Positions 25,034 to 38,900 of a DNA stretch of 64,000 bases are shown here, one piece after another (position 1 is the stretch's first letter; every line of letters starts with the position of its first letter). Source of the DNA: Tupaia tana (taxonomy: Eukaryota; Chordata; Mammalia; Scandentia; Tupaiidae); assembly GCA_026018925.1 (NCBI GenBank), contig JAKSZU010000210.1:248001-312000 (forward strand), in the 5' to 3' direction. Under the pieces are notes generated by a model. It was not told the origin of the DNA. It ran no database searches and was given only the letters and a program-made list of their open reading frames with translations. The translations under genes were made by a program, and so were the position numbers.

Positions 25034-28000
25034 CCTCAGAGACACAGAGACAGTGATAGAGGGCCAGAGGGACTCCCTACCACACTAGCTTTGCTTGCTG
25101 GAGGCTGAATTATGAGTAGAAAATCTTCATTTCGCCTGTGCCCTGAAATATCAAGTTCCCGGTATCCATGTGGAATCTTCTCAGAGAATGGCTCAACTCT
25201 CCTGCCTGGGAGAAAGGAGCAGAAGGGCTTATTAACAAAACAAAAGATGGAGCAGAGAGTCAGAGAGAAATTCTACCTTTAAAAAATCGTAAAAAGGAAA
25301 AATTAACAAAAAAAATGAGGAGACAGGAGCAGAGAGAGACAGAGACCTCAGAGACACAGAGACAAGGATAGAAGGCCAGAGGGGCTCCCTACCACACTAG
25401 CTTTGCTTGCTGGAGGCTGAATTATGAGTAGAAAATCTTCATTTCGCCTGTGCCCTGAAATATCTAGTTCCCAGTATCCATGTGGAATCTTCTCAGAGAA
25501 TGGCTCAACTCTCCTGCCTGGGAGAAAGGAGCAGAAGGGCTTATTAACAAAACAAAAGATGGAGTTGAGAGCCAGAGAGAAATTATACATTTAAAAAAAT
25601 CGTAAAAAGGAAAAATTACCAAAAAAAATGAGGAGACAGGAGCAGAGAGAGACAGATGCCTCAGAGACACAGAGACAGGGATAGAAGGCCAGAGGGGCTC
25701 CCTACCACACTAGCTTTGCTTGCTGGAGGCTGAATTATGAGTAGAAAATCTTCATTTCGCCTGTGCCCTGAAAAAACTTGTTCCCATTATCCATGTGGAA
25801 TCTTCTCAGAGAATGGCTCAACTCTCCTGCCTGGGAGAAAGGAGCAGAAGGGCTTATTAACTAAACAAAAGATGGAGGTGGGAGCCAGAGAGAAATTCTA
25901 ACTTTAAAAAAATCGTAAAAAGGAAAAATTACCAAAAAAAATGAGGAGACAGGAGCAGAGAGAGACAGAAACCTCAGAGACACAGAGACAGGGATAGAAG
26001 GCCAGAGGGGCTCCCTACCACACTAGCTTTGCTTGCTGGAGGCTGAATTATGAGTAGAAAATCTTCATTTCGCCTGTGCCCTGAAATATCTAGTTCCCAG
26101 TATCCATGTGGAATCTTCTCAGAGAATGGCTCAACTCTCCTTCCTGGGAGAAAGGAGCAGAAGGGCTTATTAACAAAACAAAAGATGGAGCTGAGAGCCA
26201 GAGAGAAATTCTACGTTTAAAAAAAATCTTAAAAAGGAAAAATTACCAAAAAAAATGAGGAGACAGGAGCAGAGAGAGACAGAGACCTCAGAGACACAGA
26301 GACAGGGATAGAAGGCCAGAGGGGCTCCCTACCACAATAGCTGTGCTTGCTGGAGGCTGAATTATGAGTAGAAAATCTTCATTTCGCCTGTGCCCTGAAA
26401 TATCTAGTTCCCAGTATCCATGTGGAATCTTCTCAGAGAATGGCTCAACTCTCCTGCCTGGGAGAAAGGAGCAGAAGGGCTTATTAACAAAACAAAAGAT
26501 GGAGCTGAGAGCCAGAGAGAAATTCTACCTTTAAAAAATCGTAAAACGGAAAAATTACCAAAAAAATTGAGGAGACAGGAGCAGAGAGAGACAGAGACCT
26601 CAGAGACACAGAGACAGGGATAGAGGGCCAGATTGGCTCCCTACCACACTAGCTTTGCTTGCTGGAGGCTGAATTCTGAGTAGAAAATCTTCATTTCGCC
26701 TGTGCCCTGAAATATTTAGTTCCCAGTATCCATGAGGAATCTTCTCAGAGAATGGCTCAACTCTCCTGCCTGGGAGAAAGGAGCAGAAGGGCTTATTAAC
26801 AAAACGAAAAATGGAGCTGAGAGCCAGAGAGAAATTCTACCTTTAAAAAAATCGTAAAAAGGAAAAATTACCAAAAAAAATGCGGAGAAAGAGCAGAGAG
26901 AGACAGAGACCTCAGAGACACAGAGACAGAGATAGAAGGCCAGAGGGGCTCCCTACCACACTAGCTTTCCTTGTTGGAGGCAGAATTATGAGTAGAAAAT
27001 CTTAATTTCTCCTGTACCCTGAAATATCTAGTTCCCAGTATCCATGTGGTATCTTCTCAGAGAATGGCTCAACTCTCCTGCCTGGGAGAAAGGAGCAGAA
27101 GGGCTTATTAACAAAACAAAAGATGGAGCAGAGAGTCAGAGAGAAATTCTACCTTTAAAAAATCGTAAAAAGTAAAAATTAACAAAAAAATGAGGAGACA
27201 GGAGCAGAGAGAGACAGAGACCTCAGAGACACAGAGACAGGGATAGAAGGCCAGAGGGGCTCCCTACCACACTAGCTTTGCTTGCTGGAGGCTGAATTAT
27301 GAGTAGAAGATCTTCATTTCGCCTGTTCCCTGAAATATCTAGTTCCCAGTATCCATGTGGAATCTTCTCAGAGAATGGCTCAACTCTCCTGCCTGGGAGA
27401 AAGGAGCAGAAGGGCTTATTAACAAAACAAAAGATGGAGCTGAGAGCAAGAGAGAAATTCTACCTTTGAAAAAATCGTAAAAATGAAAAATTACCAAAAA
27501 AACATGAGGAGACAGGGCAGAGAGAGACAGAGACCTCAGAGACACAGAGAAAGTGATAGAAGGCCAGAGGGGCTCCCTACCACACTAGCTTTGCTTGCTG
27601 GAGGCTGAATTATGAATAGAAAATCTTCATTTCGCCTGTGCCCTGAAATATCTAGTTCCCAGTATCCATGTGGAATCTTCTCAGAGAATGGCTCAACTCT
27701 CCTGCCTGGGAGAAAGGAGCAGAAGGGCTTATTAACAAATCAAAAGATGGAGCTGAGAGCCAGAGAGGAATTCTACTTTTAAAAAAATCGTAAAAAGGAA
27801 AAATTACCCAAAAAATGAGGAGACAGGAGCAGAGAGAGACAGAGACCTCAGAGACACAGAGCCAGGGATATAAGGCCAGAGGGGCTCCCTACCACACGAG
27901 CTTTGCTTGCTGGAGTCTGAATTATGAGTAGAAAATCTTCATTTCGCCTGTGCCCTGAAATATCTAGTTCCCAGTATCCATGTGGAATCTTCTCAGAGAA

Positions 28001-28940
28001 TGGCTCAACTCTCCTGCATGGGAGAAAGGAGCAGAAGGGCTTATTGACAAAACAAAAGATGGAGCTGAGAGCCAGAGAGAAAATCTACCTTTAAAAAAAA
28101 TCGCAAAAAGGAAAAATTACCGAAAAAAATGAGGAGACAGGAGCAGAGAGAGACAGAGACCTCAGAGACACAGAGACAGGGATAGAAGGCCAGAGGGGCT
28201 CCCTACCACACTAGCTTTGCTTGCTGGAGGCTGAATTATGAGTAGAAAATCTTCATTTCGCCTGTGCCCTGAAATATCTAGATCCCAGTATCCATGTGGA
28301 ATCTTCTCAGAGAATAGCTCAACTCTCCTGCCTTGGATAAAGGAGCAGAAGGGCTTATTAACAAAACAAAAGATGGAGGTGAGAGCAAGAGAGAAATTCT
28401 ACCTTTAAAAAAATCGTAAAAAGGAAAAATTACCCAAAAAAATGAGGAGACAGGAGCAGAGAGAGACAGAGACCTCAGAGACACAGAGACAGGGATAGAA
28501 GGCCAGAGGGGCTCCCTACCACACTAGCTTTGCTTGCTGAAGGCTGAATTATGAGTAGAAAATCTTCATTTCGCCTGTGCCCTGAAATATCTAGTTCCCA
28601 GTATCCATGTGGAATCTTCTCAGAGAATGGCTCAACTCTCCTGCCTGGGAGAAAGGAGCAGAAGGGCTTATTAACAAAACAAAAGATGGAGCTGAGAGCC
28701 AGAGAGAAATTCTACCTTTAAAAAAATCGTAAAAAAAAAATTACCAAAAAAAATATGAGGAGACCGGAACAGAGAGAGACAGAAACCTCAGAGACACAGA
28801 GACTGGGATAGAAGGCCAGAGGGGCTCCCTACCACACTAGCTTTGCTTGCTGGAGCCTGAATTATGAGTAGAAAATCTTCATTTCGCCTGTGCCCTGAAA
28901 TATCTAGTTCCCAGTATCCATGTGGAAACTTCTCAGAAAA
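23941..28940 (+). repeat. 16-monomer (5.0 kb) recent tandem duplication, copy 1
   Basis: The next 5 kb repeats this segment with all its rare variants: gatggagggcc, ccatgaggaacc, atgcggagaaagtgcag, gaaagtcttc, cagtgatag, tgaaaaaacttgttccc, ctacgttt, gattggctcc with gaattctgagtag, ctttccttgttggaggcag, agaagatcttc, agtgatag, gagccagggatataagg, ctagatccc with ttggataaagg, and ttgctgaaggctg. The offset moves from 5000 to 4999 to 4998, explained by two one-base A-run differences (about 25310 and 26250). Confidence 0.95.
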
Positions 28941-29097
28941 TGGCTCAACTCTCCTGCCTGGGAGAAAGGAGCAGAAGGGCTTATTAACAAAACAAAAGAT
29001 GGAGCTGAGAGCCAGAGAGAAATTCTACCTTTAAAAAATCGTAAAACGGAAAAATTACCAAAAAAATTGAGGAGACAGGAGCAGAGAGAGACAGAGA
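28786..29097 (+). other. Hybrid (junction) monomer of the 5.0 kb duplication
   Basis: The 5' part (gactgggatag, gagcctg, ggaaacttctcagaaaatgg) is of the class also seen at about 38800-38950. From about 28941 the sequence is that of 23941 onward (A6 run, tcgtaaaacgg, attgagg, gatggagggcc). The breakpoint lies near 28940, in the middle of the monomer. Confidence 0.85.
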
Positions 29098-32000
29098 CCT
29101 CAGAGACACAGAGACAGGGATGGAGGGCCAGAGTGGCTCCCTACCACACTAGCTTTGCTTGCTGGAGGCTGAATTATGAGTAGAAAATCTTCATTTCGCC
29201 TGTGCCCTGAAATATTTAGTTCCCAGTATCCATGAGGAACCTTCTCAGAGAATGGCTCAACTCTCCTGCCTGGGAGAAAGGAGCAGAAGGGCTTATTAAC
29301 AAAACGAAAGATGGAGCTGAGAGCCAGAGAGAAATTCTAACTTTAAAAAAATCGTAAAAAGGAAAAATTACCAAAAAAAATGCGGAGAAAGTGCAGAGAG
29401 AGACAGAGACCTCAGAGACACAGAGACAGGGATAGAGGGCCAGAGGGACTCCCTACCACACTAGCTTTGCTTGCTGGAGGCTGAATTATGAGTAGAAAGT
29501 CTTCATTTCGCCTGTGCCCTGAAATATCAAGTTCCCAGTATCCATGTGGAATCTTCTCAGAGAATGGCTCAACTCTCCTGCCTGGGAGAAAGGAGCAGAA
29601 GGGCTTCTTAACAAAACAAAATATGGAGCAGAGAGTCAGAGAGAAATTCTACCTTTAAAAAATCGTAAAAAGGAAAAATTAACAAAAAAATGAGGAGACA
29701 GGAGCAGAGAGAGACAGAGACCTCAGAGACACACAGACAAGGATAGAAGGCCAGAGGGGCTCCCTACCACACTAGCTTTGCTTGCTGGAGGCTGAATTAT
29801 GAGTAGAAAATCTTCGTTTCTCCTGTGCCCTGAAATATCTTGTTCCCATTATCCATGTGGAATCTTCTCAGAGAATGGCTCAACTCTCCTGCCTGGGAGA
29901 AAGGAGCAGAAGGGATTATTAACAAAACGAAAGATGGAGCTGAGAGCCAAAGAGAAATTCTACCTTTAAAAAAATCGAAAAAAGGAAAAATTACCAAAAA
30001 AAATGAGGGGAAATGAGCAGAGAGAGACAGAGACCTCAGAGACACAGAGACAGTGATAGAGGGCCAGAGGGACTCCCTACCACACTAGCTTTGCTTGCTG
30101 GAGGCTGAATTATGAGTAGAAAATCTTCATTTCGCCTGTGCCCTGAAATATCAAGTTCCCGGTATCCATGTGGAATCTTCTCAGAGAATGGCTCAACTCT
30201 CCTGCCTGGGAGAAAGGAGCAGAAGGGCTTATTAACAAAACAAAAGATGGAGCAGAGAGTCAGAGAGAAATTCTACCTTTAAAAAATCGTAAAAAGGAAA
30301 AATTAACAAAAAAATGAGGAGACAGGAGCAGAGAGAGACAGAGACCTCAGAGACACAGAGACAAGGATAGAAGGCCAGAGGGGCTCCCTACCACACTAGC
30401 TTTGCTTGCTGGAGGCTGAATTATGAGTAGAAAATCTTCATTTCGCCTGTGCCCTGAAATATCTAGTTCCCAGTATCCATGTGGAATCTTCTCAGAGAAT
30501 GGCTCAACTCTCCTGCCTGGGAGAAAGGAGCAGAAGGGCTTATTAACAAAACAAAAGATGGAGTTGAGAGCCAGAGAGAAATTATACATTTAAAAAAATC
30601 GTAAAAAGGAAAAATTACCAAAAAAAATGAGGAGACAGGAGCAGAGAGAGACAGATGCCTCAGAGACACAGAGACAGGGATAGAAGGCCAGAGGGGCTCC
30701 CTACCACACTAGCTTTGCTTGCTGGAGGCTGAATTATGAGTAGAAAATCTTCATTTCGCCTGTGCCCTGAAAAAACTTGTTCCCATTATCCATGTGGAAT
30801 CTTCTCAGAGAATGGCTCAACTCTCCTGCCTGGGAGAAAGGAGCAGAAGGGCTTATTAACTAAACAAAAGATGGAGGTGGGAGCCAGAGAGAAATTCTAA
30901 CTTTAAAAAAATCGTAAAAAGGAAAAATTACCAAAAAAAATGAGGAGACAGGAGCAGAGAGAGACAGAAACCTCAGAGACACAGAGACAGGGATAGAAGG
31001 CCAGAGGGGCTCCCTACCACACTAGCTTTGCTTGCTGGAGGCTGAATTATGAGTAGAAAATCTTCATTTCGCCTGTGCCCTGAAATATCTAGTTCCCAGT
31101 ATCCATGTGGAATCTTCTCAGAGAATGGCTCAACTCTCCTTCCTGGGAGAAAGGAGCAGAAGGGCTTATTAACAAAACAAAAGATGGAGCTGAGAGCCAG
31201 AGAGAAATTCTACGTTTAAAAAAAATCTTAAAAAGGAAAAATTACCAAAAAAATGAGGAGACAGGAGCAGAGAGAGACAGAGACCTCAGAGACACAGAGA
31301 CAGGGATAGAAGGCCAGAGGGGCTCCCTACCACAATAGCTGTGCTTGCTGGAGGCTGAATTATGAGTAGAAAATCTTCATTTCGCCTGTGCCCTGAAATA
31401 TCTAGTTCCCAGTATCCATGTGGAATCTTCTCAGAGAATGGCTCAACTCTCCTGCCTGGGAGAAAGGAGCAGAAGGGCTTATTAACAAAACAAAAGATGG
31501 AGCTGAGAGCCAGAGAGAAATTCTACCTTTAAAAAATCGTAAAACGGAAAAATTACCAAAAAAATTGAGGAGACAGGAGCAGAGAGAGACAGAGACCTCA
31601 GAGACACAGAGACAGGGATAGAGGGCCAGATTGGCTCCCTACCACACTAGCTTTGCTTGCTGGAGGCTGAATTCTGAGTAGAAAATCTTCATTTCGCCTG
31701 TGCCCTGAAATATTTAGTTCCCAGTATCCATGAGGAATCTTCTCAGAGAATGGCTCAACTCTCCTGCCTGGGAGAAAGGAGCAGAAGGGCTTATTAACAA
31801 AACGAAAAATGGAGCTGAGAGCCAGAGAGAAATTCTACCTTTAAAAAAATCGTAAAAAGGAAAAATTACCAAAAAAAATGCGGAGAAAGAGCAGAGAGAG
31901 ACAGAGACCTCAGAGACACAGAGACAGAGATAGAAGGCCAGAGGGGCTCCCTACCACACTAGCTTTCCTTGTTGGAGGCAGAATTATGAGTAGAAAATCT

Positions 32001-33717
32001 TAATTTCTCCTGTACCCTGAAATATCTAGTTCCCAGTATCCATGTGGTATCTTCTCAGAGAATGGCTCAACTCTCCTGCCTGGGAGAAAGGAGCAGAAGG
32101 GCTTATTAACAAAACAAAAGATGGAGCAGAGAGTCAGAGAGAAATTCTACCTTTAAAAAATCGTAAAAAGTAAAAATTAACAAAAAAATGAGGAGACAGG
32201 AGCAGAGAGAGACAGAGACCTCAGAGACACAGAGACAGGGATAGAAGGCCAGAGGGGCTCCCTACCACACTAGCTTTGCTTGCTGGAGGCTGAATTATGA
32301 GTAGAAGATCTTCATTTCGCCTGTTCCCTGAAATATCTAGTTCCCAGTATCCATGTGGAATCTTCTCAGAGAATGGCTCAACTCTCCTGCCTGGGAGAAA
32401 GGAGCAGAAGGGCTTATTAACAAAACAAAAGATGGAGCTGAGAGCAAGAGAGAAATTCTACCTTTGAAAAAATCGTAAAAATGAAAAATTACCAAAAAAA
32501 CATGAGGAGACAGGGCAGAGAGAGACAGAGACCTCAGAGACACAGAGAAAGTGATAGAAGGCCAGAGGGGCTCCCTACCACACTAGCTTTGCTTGCTGGA
32601 GGCTGAATTATGAATAGAAAATCTTCATTTCGCCTGTGCCCTGAAATATCTAGTTCCCAGTATCCATGTGGAATCTTCTCAGAGAATGGCTCAACTCTCC
32701 TGCCTGGGAGAAAGGAGCAGAAGGGCTTATTAACAAATCAAAAGATGGAGCTGAGAGCCAGAGAGGAATTCTACTTTTAAAAAAATCGTAAAAAGGAAAA
32801 ATTACCCAAAAAATGAGGAGACAGGAGCAGAGAGAGACAGAGACCTCAGAGACACAGAGCCAGGGATATAAGGCCAGAGGGGCTCCCTACCACACGAGCT
32901 TTGCTTGCTGGAGTCTGAATTATGAGTAGAAAATCTTCATTTCGCCTGTGCCCTGAAATATCTAGTTCCCAGTATCCATGTGGAATCTTCTCAGAGAATG
33001 GCTCAACTCTCCTGCATGGGAGAAAGGAGCAGAAGGGCTTATTGACAAAACAAAAGATGGAGCTGAGAGCCAGAGAGAAAATCTACCTTTAAAAAAAATC
33101 GCAAAAAGGAAAAATTACCGAAAAAAATGAGGAGACAGGAGCAGAGAGAGACAGAGACCTCAGAGACACAGAGACAGGGATAGAAGGCCAGAGGGGCTCC
33201 CTACCACACTAGCTTTGCTTGCTGGAGGCTGAATTATGAGTAGAAAATCTTCATTTCGCCTGTGCCCTGAAATATCTAGATCCCAGTATCCATGTGGAAT
33301 CTTCTCAGAGAATAGCTCAACTCTCCTGCCTTGGATAAAGGAGCAGAAGGGCTTATTAACAAAACAAAAGATGGAGGTGAGAGCAAGAGAGAAATTCTAC
33401 CTTTAAAAAAATCGTAAAAAGGAAAAATTACCCAAAAAAATGAGGAGACAGGAGCAGAGAGAGACAGAGACCTCAGAGACACAGAGACAGGGATAGAAGG
33501 CCAGAGGGGCTCCCTACCACACTAGCTTTGCTTGCTGAAGGCTGAATTATGAGTAGAAAATCTTCATTTCGCCTGTGCCCTGAAATATCTAGTTCCCAGT
33601 ATCCATGTGGAATCTTCTCAGAGAATGGCTCAACTCTCCTGCCTGGGAGAAAGGAGCAGAAGGGCTTATTAACAAAACAAAAGATGGAGCTGAGAGCCAG
33701 AGAGAAATTCTACCTTT
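28941..33717 (+). repeat. 16-monomer recent tandem duplication, copy 2
   Basis: It repeats 23941 to about 28720. By eye I found only two one-base differences in A-runs (near 30310 and 31250) and no substitution. It ends at about 33717, where the expected aaatcgtaaaaaaaaaatta becomes aaagtcgaaaaaagg. The match then ceases. Confidence 0.94.
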
Positions 33718-33781
33718 AAAAAAGTCGAAAAAAGGAAAAATTACCCAAAATTGAGGAGACAGGAGCAGAGAGAGACAGAGA
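33471..33781 (+). other. Junction monomer at the distal end of the 5.0 kb duplication
   Basis: The 5' two thirds match 28473-28720 (ttgctgaaggctg). The 3' part reads aaagtcgaaaaaagg, ttacccaaaattgagg and cagagagacaggg, unlike copy 1. This marks where duplicated and older sequence meet. Confidence 0.7.
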
Positions 33782-34859
33782 CCTCAGAGACAGAGAGACA
33801 GGGATAGAAGGCCAGAGGGGCTCCCTACCACACGAGCTTTGCTTGTTGGAGTCTGAATTATGAGTAGAAAATCTTCATTTCGCCTGTGCCCTGAAATATC
33901 TAGTTCCCAGTATCCATGTGGAATCTTCTCAGAGAATGGCTCAACTCTCCTGCATGGGAGAAAGGAGCAGAAGGGCTTATTAACAAAACAAAAGATGGAG
34001 CTGAGAGCCAGAGAGAAATTCTACCTTTAAAAAAAATCGTAAAAAGGAAAAATTACCGAAAAAAATGAGGAGACAGGAGCAGAGAGAGACAGAGACCTCA
34101 GAGACACAGAGACAGGGATAGAAGGCCAGAGGGGCTCCCTACCACACTAGCTTTGCTTGCTGGAGGCTGAATTATGAGTAGAAAATCTTCATTTCGCCTG
34201 TGCCCTGAAATATCTAGTTCCCAGTATCCATGTGGAAACTTCTCAGAGAATGGCTCAACTCTCCTGCCTAGGATAAAGGAGCAGAAGGGCTTATTAACAA
34301 AACAAAAGATGGAGCTGAGAGCCAGAGAGAAATTCTACCTTTAAAAAAATCGTAAAACGGAAAAATTACCAAAAAAAATGAGGAGACAGGAGCAGAGAGA
34401 GAGAGAGACCTCAGAGACACAGAGACAGGGATAGAGGGCCAGAGTGGCTCCCTACCACACTAGCTTTGCTTGCTGGAGGCTGAATTATGAGTAGAAAATC
34501 TTCATTTCGCCTGTGCCCTGAAATATTTAGTTCCCAGTATCCATGAGGAAACTTCTCAGAGAATGGCTCAACTCTCCTGCCTGGGAGAAAGGAGCAAAAG
34601 GGCTTATTAACAAAACGAAAGATGGAGCTGAGAGCCAGAGAGAAATTCTACCTTTAAAAAAATCGTAAAAAGGAAAAATTACCAAAAAAAATGCGGAGAA
34701 AATGCAGAGAGAGACACAGACCTCAGAGACACAGAGACAGGGATAGAGGGCCAGAGGGACTCCCTACCACACTAGCTTTGCTTGCTGGAGGCTGAATTAT
34801 GAGTAGAAAATCTTCATTTCGCCTGTGCCCTGAAATATTTAGTTCCCAGTATCCATGTG
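33782..34859 (+). repeat. Ordinary satellite monomers between duplication blocks
   Basis: About 3.5 monomers with marks ttgttggagtctg, ctgcatggg with ttaccgaaaa, ggaaacttctc with ctgcctaggataaagg, gtggctccc with ccatgaggaaac, and atgcggagaaaatgcag. I could not assign them to a long duplicated block, though each class occurs elsewhere. Confidence 0.8.
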
Positions 34860-35950
34860 GAATCTTCTCAGAGAATGGCTCAACTCTCCTGCCTGAGAGA
34901 AAGGAGCAGAAGGGCTTATTAACAAAACAAAAGATGGAGCTGAGAGCAAGAGAGAAATTCTACCTTTGAAAAAATCGTAAAAATGAAAAATTACCAAAAA
35001 AACATTAGGAGACAGGGCAGAGAGAGACAGAGACCTCAGAGACACAGAGAAAGTGATAGAAGGCCAGAGGGGCTCCCTACCACACTAGCTTTGCTTGCTG
35101 GAGGCTGAATTATGAATAGAAAATATTCATTTCGCCTGTGCCCTGAAATATCTAGTTCCCAGTATCCATGTGGAATCTTCTCAGAGAATGGCTCAACTCT
35201 CCTGCCTGGGAGAAAGGAGCAGAAGGGCTTATTAACAAAACAAAAGATGGAGCTGAGAGCCAGAGAGGAATTCTACCTTTAAAAAAATCGTAAAAAGGAA
35301 AAATTACCCAAAAAATGAGGAGACAGGAGCAGAGAGAGACAGAGACCTCAGAGACACAGAGACAGGGATAGAAGGCCAGAGGGGCTCCCTACCACACGAG
35401 CTTTGCTTGCTGGAGTCTGAATTATGAGTAGAAAATCTTCATTTCGCCTGTGCCCTGAAATATCTAGTTCCCAGTATCCATGTGGAATCTTCTCAGAGAA
35501 TGGCTCAACTCTCCTGCATGGGAGAAAGGAGCAGAAGGGCTTATTGACAAAACAAAAGATGGAGCTGAGAGCCAGAGAGAAAATCTACCTTTAAAAAAAA
35601 TCGTAATAAGGAAAAATTACCGAAAAAAATGAGGAGACAGGAGCAGAGAGAGACAGAGACCTCAGAGACACAGAGACAGGGATAGAAGGCCAGAGGGGCT
35701 CCCTACCACACTAGCTTTGCTTGCTGGAGGCTGAATTATTAGTAGAAAATCTTCATTTCGAATGTGCCCTGAAATATCTAGTTCCCAGTATCCATATGGA
35801 ATCTTCTCAGAGAATGGCTCAACTCTCCTGCCTGAGAGAAAGGAGCAGAATGGCTTATTAACAAAACAAAAGATGGAGGTGAGAGCAAGAGAGAAATTCT
35901 ACCTTTAAAAAAATCGTAAAAAGGAAAAATTACCAAAAAAAATGAGGAGA
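34860..35950 (+). repeat. 8-monomer-offset (2502 bp) repeat of 32358-33450
   Basis: Shared rare marks at offset 2502 are gagagcaagagag with ctttgaaaaaatc and aaaaatgaaaaa, gacagggcag, gagaaagtgatag, tgaatagaaaa, gagaggaattcta, ttacccaaaaaatgagg, cacgagctttgc with gagtctg, ttgacaaaac and gaaaatctacc. The copies differ more than the 5.0 kb pair does (cattagg against catgagg; atcgtaataagg against atcgcaaaaagg), so this event looks older. Confidence 0.82.
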
Positions 35951-38900
35951 CAGGAGCAGAGAGAGACAGAGACCTACGAGACACAGAGACAGGGATAGAA
36001 GGCCAGAGGGGCTCCCTACCGCACTAGCTTTGCTTGCTGGAGGCTGAATTATGAGTAGAAAATCTTCATTTCGCCTGTGCCCTGAAATATCTAGTTCCCA
36101 GTATCCATGTGGAATATTCTCAGAGAATGCCTCAACTCTCCTGCATGGGAGAAAGGAGCAGAAGGGCTTATTAACAAAACAAAAGATGGAGCTGAGAGCC
36201 AGAGAGAAATTCTACTTTTAAAAAAAATCTTAAAAAGGAAAAATTAACAAATAAAATGAGGAGACAGGAGCAGAGAGAGACAGAGAACTCAGAGACACAG
36301 AGACAGGGATAGAAGGCCAGAGGGGCTCCCTACCACACTAGCTTTGCTTGCTGGAGTCTGAATTATGAGTAGAAAATCTTCATTTCGCCTGTGCCCTGAA
36401 ATATCTAGTTCCCAGTATCCATGTGGAATCTTCTCAGAGAATGGCTCAACTCTCCTGCCTGGGAGAAAGGAGCAGAAGGGCTTATTAACAAAACAAAAGA
36501 TGGAGATGAGAGCCAGAGAGAAATTCTACCTTTAAAAAAATCGTAAAACGGAAAAATTACCAAAAAAATTGAGGAGACAGGAGCAGAGAGAGACAGAGAA
36601 CTCAGAGACACAGAGACAGGGATAGAGGGCCAGAGTGGCTCCCTACCACACTAGCTTTGCTTGCTGGAGGCTGAATTATGAGTAGAAAATCTTCATTTCG
36701 CCTGTGCCCTGAAATATTTAGTTCCCAGTATCCATGAGGAATCTTCTCAGAGAATGGCTCAACTCTCCTGCCTGGGAGAAAGGAGCAGAAGGGCTTATTA
36801 ACAAAACGAAAGATGGAGCTGATAGCCAGAGAGAAATTCTACCTTTAAAAAAATCGTAAAAAGGAAAAATTACCAAAAAAAATGCGGAGAAAGAGCAGAG
36901 AGAGACAGAGACCTCAGAGACACAGAGACAGGGATAGAAGGCCAGAGGGGCTCCCTACCACACTAGCTTTGCTTGTTTGAGGCTGAATTATGAGTAGAAA
37001 ATCTTCATTTCTCCTGTGCCCTGAAATATCTAGTTCCCAGTATCCATGTGGAATCTTCTCAGGGAATGGCTCAACTCTCCTGCCTGGGAGAAAGGAGCAG
37101 AAGGGCTTATTAACAAAACAAAAGATGGAGCAGAGAGTCAGAGAGAAATTCTACCTTTAAAAAATCGTAAAAAGTAAAAATTAACAAAAAAATGAGGAGA
37201 CAGGAGCAGAGAGAGACAGAGACCTCAGAGACACACAGACAAGGATAGAAGGCCAGAGGGGCTCCCTACCAAAGTCGCTTTGCTTGCTGGAGGCTGAATT
37301 ATGAGTAGAAAATCTTCATTTCTCCTGTGCCCTGAAATATCTAGTTCCCAGTATCCATGTGGAATCTTCTCAGAGAATGGCTCAACTCTCCTGCCAGGGA
37401 AAAAGGAGCAGAAGGGCTTATTAACAAAACAAAAGATGGAGCTGAGAGTCAGAGAGAAATTCTACCTTTAAAAAAACCGTAAAAAGGAAAAATTACCAAA
37501 AAAAATGAGGAGACAGGAGCAGAGAGAGACAGAGACCTCAGAGACACAGAGACAGGGATAGAAGGCCAGAGGGGCTCCCTACCACACTAACTTTGATTGC
37601 TGGAGGCTGAATTATGAATAGAAAATCTTCATTTCGCCTGTGCCCTGAAATACCTAGTTCCCAGTATCCATGTGGAACCTTCTCAGAGAATGGCTCAACT
37701 CTCCTGCCTGGGAGAAAGGAGCAGAAGGGCTTATTAACAAAACAAAAGATGGAGCTGAGAGCCAGAGAGAAATTCTACCTTTAAAAAAATCGTAAAAAGG
37801 AAAAATTACCGAAAAAAATGAGGAGACAGGAGCAGAGAGAGACAGAGACCTCCGAGACACAGAGACAGGTATAGAAGGCCAGAGGGGCTCCCTACCACAC
37901 GAGCTTTGCTTGCTGGAGTCTGAATTATGAGTAGAAAATCTTCATTTCGCCTGTGCCCTGAAATATCTAGTTCCCAGTATCCATGTGGAATCTTCTCAGA
38001 GAATGGCTCAACTCTCCTGCCTGGGAGAAAGGAGCAGAAGGGCTTATTAACAAAACAAAAGATGGAGCTGAGAGCCAGAGAGAAATTCTACCTTTAAAAA
38101 AAATCGCAAAAAGGAAAAATTACCGAAAAAAATGAGGAGACAGGAGCAGAGAGAGACAGAGACCTCAGAGACACAGAGACAGGGATAGAAGGCCAGAGGG
38201 GCTCCCTACCACACTAGCTTTGCTTGCTGGAGGCTGAATTATGAGTAGAAAATCTTCATTTCGCCTGTGCCCTGAAATATCTAGATCCCAGTATCCATGT
38301 GGAATCTTCTCAGAGAATGGCTCAACTCTCCTCCCTTGGATAAAGGAGCAGAAGGGCTTATTAACAAAACAAAAGATGGAGGTGAGAGCAAGAGAGAAAT
38401 TCTACCTTTAAAAAAATCGTAAAAAGGAATAATTACCCAAAAAAATGAGGAGACAGGAGCAGAGAGAGACAGAGACCTCAGAGACACAGAGACAGGGATA
38501 GAAGGCCAGAGGGGCTCCCTACCACACTAGCTTTGCTTGCTGGAGGCGGAATTATGAGTAGAAAATCTTCATTTCGCCTGTGCCCTGAAATATCTAGTTC
38601 CCAGTATCCATGTGGAATCTTCTCAGAGAATGGCTCAACTCTCCTGCCTGGGAGAAAGGAGCAGAAGGGCTTATTAGCAAAACAAAAGATGGAGCTGAGA
38701 GCCAGAGAGAAATTCTACCTTTAAAAAAATCGTAAAAAAAAAATTACCAAAAAAAATATGAGGAGACCGGAACAGAGAGAGACAGAAACCTCAGAGACAC
38801 AGAGACTGGGATAGAAGGCCAGAGGGGCTCCCTACCACACTAGCTTTGCTTGCTGGAGCCTGAATTATGAGTAGAAAATCTTCATTTCGCCTGTGCCCTG

